Positions 59,795-64,000 of a DNA stretch of 64,000 bases are shown in pieces. This DNA is from Bacillus multifaciens. GTDB lineage: Bacteria > Bacillota > Bacilli > Bacillales > Bacillaceae_G. The DNA lies in assembly GCF_030756675.1 (NCBI RefSeq), contig NZ_JAVBXD010000011.1:1-64000 (forward strand). Reading direction: 5' to 3'. Numbering within the stretch: position 1 is the stretch's first letter; each line of letters opens with the position of its first letter. The position numbers and the translations under genes are program-made. The notes under the pieces are model-generated. The model searched no databases. It saw nothing but the letters and a program-made list of their open reading frames with translations, and was not told where the DNA came from.

Positions 59795-59872
59795 ATGATT
59801 GTAATCGTATATGTGGCTGGCTTAGGTGTTTTACAAAATAAATATCATCACGCAACCTCTACGGACAAATAA
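59795..59872 (+). CDS. 25-residue leader peptide ORF (BmrB-like role)
   Basis: Starts MIVIVYVAGLGVLQNK and ends HHATSTDK. AGAAGGAGGTG provides a very strong ribosome site. Two hairpins follow, the second a terminator, before the ABC exporter genes. B. subtilis bmrCD is controlled by the leader peptide BmrB through drug-stalled ribosomes; this ORF is in the same position but I cannot claim sequence homology. Confidence 0.55.
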   Translation: MIVIVYVAGLGVLQNKYHHATSTDK

Positions 59873-59892
59873 CGCTTCTTTTTAGCATGAAA

Positions 59893-59933
59893 AGAAAGCG
59901 TACGTTGCGTGTGTCGTGACGTACGCTTTTATG
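59893..59933 (+). promoter_or_regulatory. hairpin after the leader peptide (possible antiterminator partner)
   Basis: AAAGCGTACGT pairs with ACGTACGCTTT, with a GC-rich loop, and is followed by TATGCG. It lies 20 bases after the leader ORF and could alternate with the downstream terminator. Confidence 0.5.
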
Positions 59934-59941
59934 CGTTTTTC

Positions 59942-59976
59942 GCATATCGTCAAAGCGACGGTATGCCTTTTTTTGT
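59942..59976 (+). terminator. leader terminator before BmrCD-like genes
   Basis: GCATATCGTC pairs with GACGGTATGC (one G-T pair) around AAAGC, followed by a long T tract. It should stop most transcripts unless the leader ribosome alters folding. Confidence 0.7.
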
Positions 59977-60046
59977 CTCTTTTTTTAGATTGTTCCTATA
60001 CATTTGTATAGTTTCAATAATCAATTTCAGAAAGGTAGGAATGACG

Positions 60047-60100
60047 ATGGAAAAGTATGAGGTTCGTATGGTAAAAACGGAGACGCTAGATAGCGGATAA
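60047..60100 (+). CDS. 17-residue small ORF before the exporter genes
   Basis: Encodes MEKYEVRMVKTETLDSG. AAAGGTAGGA lies about 7 bases before the ATG, and an extra in-frame ATG is at 60041. It ends 41 bases before the BmrC-like start. It may be a second leader peptide or a translational coupler. The evidence is its ribosome site and position only. Confidence 0.35.
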   Translation: MEKYEVRMVKTETLDSG

Positions 60101-60141
60101 CGAGTCGATGTTTACACAACAACGAGAAGGGAGAGGTTACA

Positions 60142-61896
60142 TTGTTTTCTGTATTACAAAAATTAACATGGTTTTTTAAGACACATCGGAAAAGGTATAG
60201 CATTGCTATTGTTTGTTTACTTTTTGTCAATGTCATTGAGGTAATCCCGCCAAGGTTAATTGGGTTAGCAATTGATGATATAAAAGCCGGAGATTTAACA
60301 AACATAGGAATTATGAAGTATGTAGGGATGTTGCTTGGGGCAGCAGCTGCTGGTTATGTACTTTCTTATGTGTGGCAATATCAGTTATTTGGCGGTGCAT
60401 TTGAGCTTGAAAAAACGATGCGTTCCAAATTTATGGGACATTTGCTGAAAATGACGCCAACTTTTTATCAGAAAAACCGGACAGGTGACTTAATGGCAAG
60501 GGCAACGAATGATTTGAAAGCCATTGCCATGACGGCTGGATTTGGTATTTTAACGCTCGTTGATTCGAGTTTATATATGTTGACAATTGTACTTATGATG
60601 GGGATTTCAATTAGCTGGAAGTTAACTCTTGCAGCACTATTACCTTTGCCGATTATGGCATATGCAGTGAGTGTTTATGGAAATAAATTACACAATCGCT
60701 TTACAGTTGCTCAAGATGCCTTTGGAGATATGAACGATAAAGTGCTGGAGTCGATTGCCGGTGTACGTGTGATTCGCGCTTATGTACAGGAAAGAGAAGA
60801 TGAAAAGCGCTTCAATACGTTAGCGACAGATGTGTATGAAAAGAATATGAAGGTCGCAAAAATTGATTCGCTTTTTCAACCGACAGTGAAAATGCTTGTT
60901 GGGATGAGTTATTTAATTGGCCTTGTGTACGGAGCATTTTTAGTGTTCCAAAATGAGGTAACGCTTGGGGAGCTTGTATCGTTTAATGTGTACCTTGGCA
61001 TGATGATTTGGCCGATGTTTGCGATTGGTGAGCTGATTAATGTCATGCAGCGCGGGAATGCTTCGCTTGATCGTGTCAATGAAACGTTAGCGTATAAGCA
61101 AGATGTACAAAACGTAAAGAAACCAGTGCGCGTACATCAGCCAGATGGTATTGATTTTGAAGATGTAACGTTTTCCTATCCGTCATCTTCTACGCTCAAT
61201 TTAAAAAACGTTTCGTTCTCGCTTAGCAGAGGAGAAACGCTTGGGATTGTTGGGAAAACAGGGAGCGGGAAAACGACGCTCGTTCGGCAGTTTCTGCGTC
61301 AGTATCCACTAGGAACAGGGGAAATTACAGTGTCAGGTATACCGATGCAAAATATTCACATCGATCAAGTATTAAGCTGGGTTGGATATGTCCCGCAAGA
61401 ACACATCCTGTTTTCTAAAACAGCGCGGGAAAATATTTTATTTGGGAACAGAGAAGCAAGTGAAGAGGAGCTGCAAAAGGCAATTGAAATTGCTGCTTTT
61501 ACGAAAGACTTGGAATTTTTGCCGGATAGACTTGAAACGCTTGTTGGAGAAAAAGGTGTATCGCTATCTGGCGGACAAAAACAACGTATTTCCATTGCAC
61601 GGGCCGTCATTCAAAATCCAGAAATTTTAATTTTAGATGATTCGTTATCAGCGGTTGATGCAAGAACGGAAGCGACGATTATTGAAAATATCCGGAAAGA
61701 GCGCAGCGGGAAAACGACGATTATTACGACGCATCGTTTATCCGCAACGCAGCATGCGGATTGGATTCTCGTGATGGATAATGGGGAAATCATTGAAGAA
61801 GGAACGCATGACATGCTCATTCAAAAGGGCGGTTGGTATACAGAACAGTTTGAAAGACAACAAGGGGAAAACGTTGAAGGTGAGGTGAAAATATGA
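60142..61896 (+). CDS. bmrC: ABC exporter half-transporter, BmrC/YheI-like
   Basis: 584 residues (B. subtilis BmrC is about 585). Six N-terminal helices form the exporter domain, with RNRTGDLMARATNDLKAI as coupling helix. The ATPase has Walker A GKTGSGKTT, signature LSGGQKQRISIARA, then ILILDDSLSAVDARTE, where the Walker B catalytic Glu is Asp; this is the degenerate site of heterodimeric exporters. TTG start after GGGAGAGG. Overlaps the partner gene by 4 bases. Confidence 0.9.
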   Translation: MFSVLQKLTWFFKTHRKRYSIAIVCLLFVNVIEVIPPRLIGLAIDDIKAGDLTNIGIMKYVGMLLGAAAAGYVLSYVWQYQLFGGAFELEKTMRSKFMGHLLKMTPTFYQKNRTGDLMARATNDLKAIAMTAGFGILTLVDSSLYMLTIVLMMGISISWKLTLAALLPLPIMAYAVSVYGNKLHNRFTVAQDAFGDMNDKVLESIAGVRVIRAYVQEREDEKRFNTLATDVYEKNMKVAKIDSLFQPTVKMLVGMSYLIGLVYGAFLVFQNEVTLGELVSFNVYLGMMIWPMFAIGELINVMQRGNASLDRVNETLAYKQDVQNVKKPVRVHQPDGIDFEDVTFSYPSSSTLNLKNVSFSLSRGETLGIVGKTGSGKTTLVRQFLRQYPLGTGEITVSGIPMQNIHIDQVLSWVGYVPQEHILFSKTARENILFGNREASEEELQKAIEIAAFTKDLEFLPDRLETLVGEKGVSLSGGQKQRISIARAVIQNPEILILDDSLSAVDARTEATIIENIRKERSGKTTIITTHRLSATQHADWILVMDNGEIIEEGTHDMLIQKGGWYTEQFERQQGENVEGEVKI

Positions 61897-63893
61897 GCGT
61901 TGGAAAACGATTATTTCAATATGCGATGAAAGTAAAAGCAACGATTGGAATTGCTTTAGCGATGTTATTTATTTTCGTTATTGCGGAATTAGCTGGGCCG
62001 TTTGTTGCGAAAACGATGATTGATGAACATATTGTTGGCATTGAAAGACCTTGGTATGAAACGGTAAAAGGAGATGATGCTGTTTTTTATCACAACGCTT
62101 GGTATAAGCGAAGCGATCGGTTTGAAGCAGGCGAAAAGAAAGGAAAAGAAGTGCGCATTGTTCAAATTGGCCGCGACTATTATTTTATTCCAAATAAACT
62201 TTCACTTGAAGGAACGCGGTCTGTAAAAGGAGATATGGTGACGATCCAAAAAGGGGAAGCAACGCAAGTATATAAAGGGACGAAGCTGACAGGAGAGGAA
62301 GTTTTCTCGTTTTATCAGCCAGAAATAAAACGACTACTTATACTCGGAAGCGGCTATTTAGCACTATTACTTGTTGTATCTCTCTTTGCATATGGAAAAC
62401 AATTTTATTTACAAAAAGCCGCGAATAAAATTATTCAAATTATGCGAGAAGACGTATTTTCTCACATTCAAACTTTACCGATTCGCTACTTTGATCATTT
62501 GCCGGCCGGGAAAATTGTTTCTCGTGTGACAAATGATACGGAGGCGATTCGCGAGTTTTATGTAACGGTATTATCAACATTCTTTTCTAGCTTTATTTAT
62601 ATTATCGGTATTTTTATTGCCTTGTTCTTATTGGATGTAAAACTTGCGTTTATGTGTTTAATCCTTATCCCGATTTTATATGTGTGGGCGATTTTTTACC
62701 GAAAATACGCATCTGTATACAATCATAAAATGCGCTCACGCTTATCGGACATTAATGGAAAAGTGAATGAATCCATTCAAGGGATGCCGATTATTCAAGC
62801 GTTTCGTCAAGAGCGCAGGGAAAAGCAAGAATTTGAGCAATTAAACGAAGAGTATTATATGTACCAAAATAAAATTTTAAGTTTAAATGCAGCAACGTCT
62901 CATAACTTAGTTGGCGTGCTGCGCAATATTGCATTTACAGGTGTGATTTGGTACTTTGGCGGTGCATCATTAAGTGCCGCAGGAATGATTTCGTTAGGTG
63001 TGTTATATGCATTCGTTGATTATTTAACGCGGTTATTTTCGCCGATTACCAATATGGTGAATCAGTTAGCAAACTTAGAGCAAGCGCGCGTTGCTGCTGA
63101 GCGTGTGTTTGAATTGTTAGATGAAAAGGGAGAAGCGGTGCAGGAAGAACACGTTCCGGCGATAAAAGGAAATGTTCGCTTTGATAACGTCTCGTTTTCT
63201 TATAACGGGAAAGATGAAGTACTGCGAAATATTTCCTTTGAAGCAAAGAAAGGCGAAACAATTGCTTTAGTCGGCCATACTGGATCAGGAAAAAGTTCGA
63301 TTATGAATGTACTCTTTCAGTTTTATGAATTTCAAAAAGGCGGCATTACAATTGATGGATACGATATAAAAGAAATTCCAAAACAAGCGCTTCGCGAACA
63401 TATGGGAATTGTTCTGCAAGATCCGTTTCTCTTTACAGGAACAGTTGCTTCTAATGTAAGTTTAGAGCAAGAACGAATTTCGAAGGAAACGATTGTGAAG
63501 GCGCTCCGTGATGTTGGAGCAGAGCGTTTTGCGGGTAACATTGAGGAAGAAATAACGGAAAAAGGAAGTACGCTTTCAACAGGTGAAAGGCAGCTCATTT
63601 CTTTTGCCCGGGCACTTGCCTTTGATCCAGCCATTTTAATTTTGGATGAAGCAACATCTAGCATCGATACGGAAACGGAGGCAATGATTCAACAGGCGCT
63701 CGAAGTCGTGAAAAAAGGGCGAACAACATTTATTATTGCCCACCGTTTATCGACGATTAAAAGTGCTGACCAAATTATCGTACTAGACCGTGGAACGATT
63801 CTTGAAAAAGGCTCGCATGAAGAGTTAATGGAAAAGCAAGGTCGTTACTATGAAATGTATAAAACGCAAATGGCAAATAGTCAAAGTGCGTAA
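61893..63893 (+). CDS. bmrD: ABC exporter half-transporter, BmrD/YheH-like
   Basis: 666 residues (BmrD is about 673). An extra extracellular insertion of about 90 residues lies between helices 1 and 2, as in BmrD. DHLPAGKIVSRVTNDTEAI is the coupling region. The ATPase has GHTGSGKSS, LSTGERQLISFARALA and AILILDEATSSIDTET with the catalytic Glu, so the heterodimer has one canonical site. The LSTGE signature (Thr for Gly) is usual in the degenerate partner arrangement. Multidrug efflux is the expected role. Confidence 0.9.
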   Translation: MSVGKRLFQYAMKVKATIGIALAMLFIFVIAELAGPFVAKTMIDEHIVGIERPWYETVKGDDAVFYHNAWYKRSDRFEAGEKKGKEVRIVQIGRDYYFIPNKLSLEGTRSVKGDMVTIQKGEATQVYKGTKLTGEEVFSFYQPEIKRLLILGSGYLALLLVVSLFAYGKQFYLQKAANKIIQIMREDVFSHIQTLPIRYFDHLPAGKIVSRVTNDTEAIREFYVTVLSTFFSSFIYIIGIFIALFLLDVKLAFMCLILIPILYVWAIFYRKYASVYNHKMRSRLSDINGKVNESIQGMPIIQAFRQERREKQEFEQLNEEYYMYQNKILSLNAATSHNLVGVLRNIAFTGVIWYFGGASLSAAGMISLGVLYAFVDYLTRLFSPITNMVNQLANLEQARVAAERVFELLDEKGEAVQEEHVPAIKGNVRFDNVSFSYNGKDEVLRNISFEAKKGETIALVGHTGSGKSSIMNVLFQFYEFQKGGITIDGYDIKEIPKQALREHMGIVLQDPFLFTGTVASNVSLEQERISKETIVKALRDVGAERFAGNIEEEITEKGSTLSTGERQLISFARALAFDPAILILDEATSSIDTETEAMIQQALEVVKKGRTTFIIAHRLSTIKSADQIIVLDRGTILEKGSHEELMEKQGRYYEMYKTQMANSQSA

Positions 63894-63895
63894 TG

Positions 63896-63966
63896 TTCAC
63901 GGAATGTTCAGATAATTTTAAAGTAATGTTTACAAGTAGGACGTATTCTCCCTTTGTTTATATGAT
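63896..63966 (+). promoter_or_regulatory. Pho box and promoter
   Basis: Hexamers TTCACG, TTCAGA, TTAAAG and TTTACA start at 63896, 63907, 63918 and 63929, exactly 11 bases apart, the direct-repeat pattern bound by PhoP (TT[A/C]ACA with 5-base gaps). TATGAT at 63961-63966 is a -10 candidate. The box begins 3 bases after the bmrD-like stop. It points to phosphate-starvation control of the next gene. Confidence 0.65.
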
Positions 63967-63991
63967 AAGTTGAACGAAAGGGGGAATATGA

Positions 63992-64000
63992 ATGGAGGAA
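63992..64000 (+). CDS. start of a gene cut by the window edge
   Basis: AAAGGGGGAAT is followed by two ATG codons (63988 and 63992); only a few codons are in view, MEE from the better-spaced one. The Pho box upstream suggests a phosphate-related gene. The product cannot be determined. Confidence 0.5.

Overview
The window is AT-rich Firmicute DNA and almost certainly comes from a Bacillus cereus group chromosome (cereus/thuringiensis type). The evidence is a cholesterol-dependent cytolysin of the cereolysin O/anthrolysin O type behind a perfect PlcR box, the cotJ spore coat operon, strong AAGGAGG ribosome sites with frequent TTG/GTG starts, and about ten copies of a bcr1-like repeat.

Layout. 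1-2.1 kb: a serine recombinase and a tyrosine recombinase with inverted-repeat sites upstream. 2.3-4.5 kb: an ABC-F ATPase behind a leader ORF and terminator (attenuation). 5.0-15.1 kb: an AT-rich accessory island with the most unusual content. On the minus strand, four tandem genes encode the same 15-residue peptide (MKVTRKTTREMTHRS). They are followed by a hairpin, an E1/ThiF/MccB-like adenylyltransferase, a signal-less OppA-like protein, an ATPase-GNAT fusion, an M3 peptidase whose HExxH reads HEIGG, and an MFS exporter. Divergent from it are a 21-residue ORF, a JmjC/cupin_8 oxygenase and a GNAT acetyltransferase. This looks like a microcin C-related peptide-nucleotide or other E1-dependent RiPP pathway, but with Ser instead of Asn at the precursor C terminus.

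15.2-19.4 kb: Tn3-family debris (a 38-bp terminal repeat, a resolvase), an ECF sigma/DUF4179 pair, and a PadR/DUF2812 pair enclosed by perfect 48-bp inverted repeats. 19.4-24.3 kb: a VanRS-like two-component system and two D,D-carboxypeptidases. 24.3-26.6 kb: FtsX and TnpA fragments, then a PlcR-type promoter driving a 26-residue amphipathic peptide and cereolysin O. 26.6-28.0 kb: an IS256-family element. 28-35 kb: an LCP protein, a YknXYZ-type MacAB-like ABC system and two Opp-type permeases. 35-43.5 kb: BrnQ, cotJABC split by a repeat, a VOC protein, a Mn2+ (yybP-ykoY) riboswitch over DUF1232 and DedA genes, and an APC permease. 43.8-56 kb: CPA2 antiporter, EamA, Lrp, SgrR-like/MFS, GNATs, DUF975, an EcsB-like protein and a permease under a lysine riboswitch. 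56-64 kb: a tandem duplication of a 61-residue protein gene, GapN, a BmrCD-like heterodimeric ABC exporter with leader peptides and a terminator, and a Pho box leading into a gene cut by the window edge.

All functions are read from motifs and remembered family features; no database search was run.
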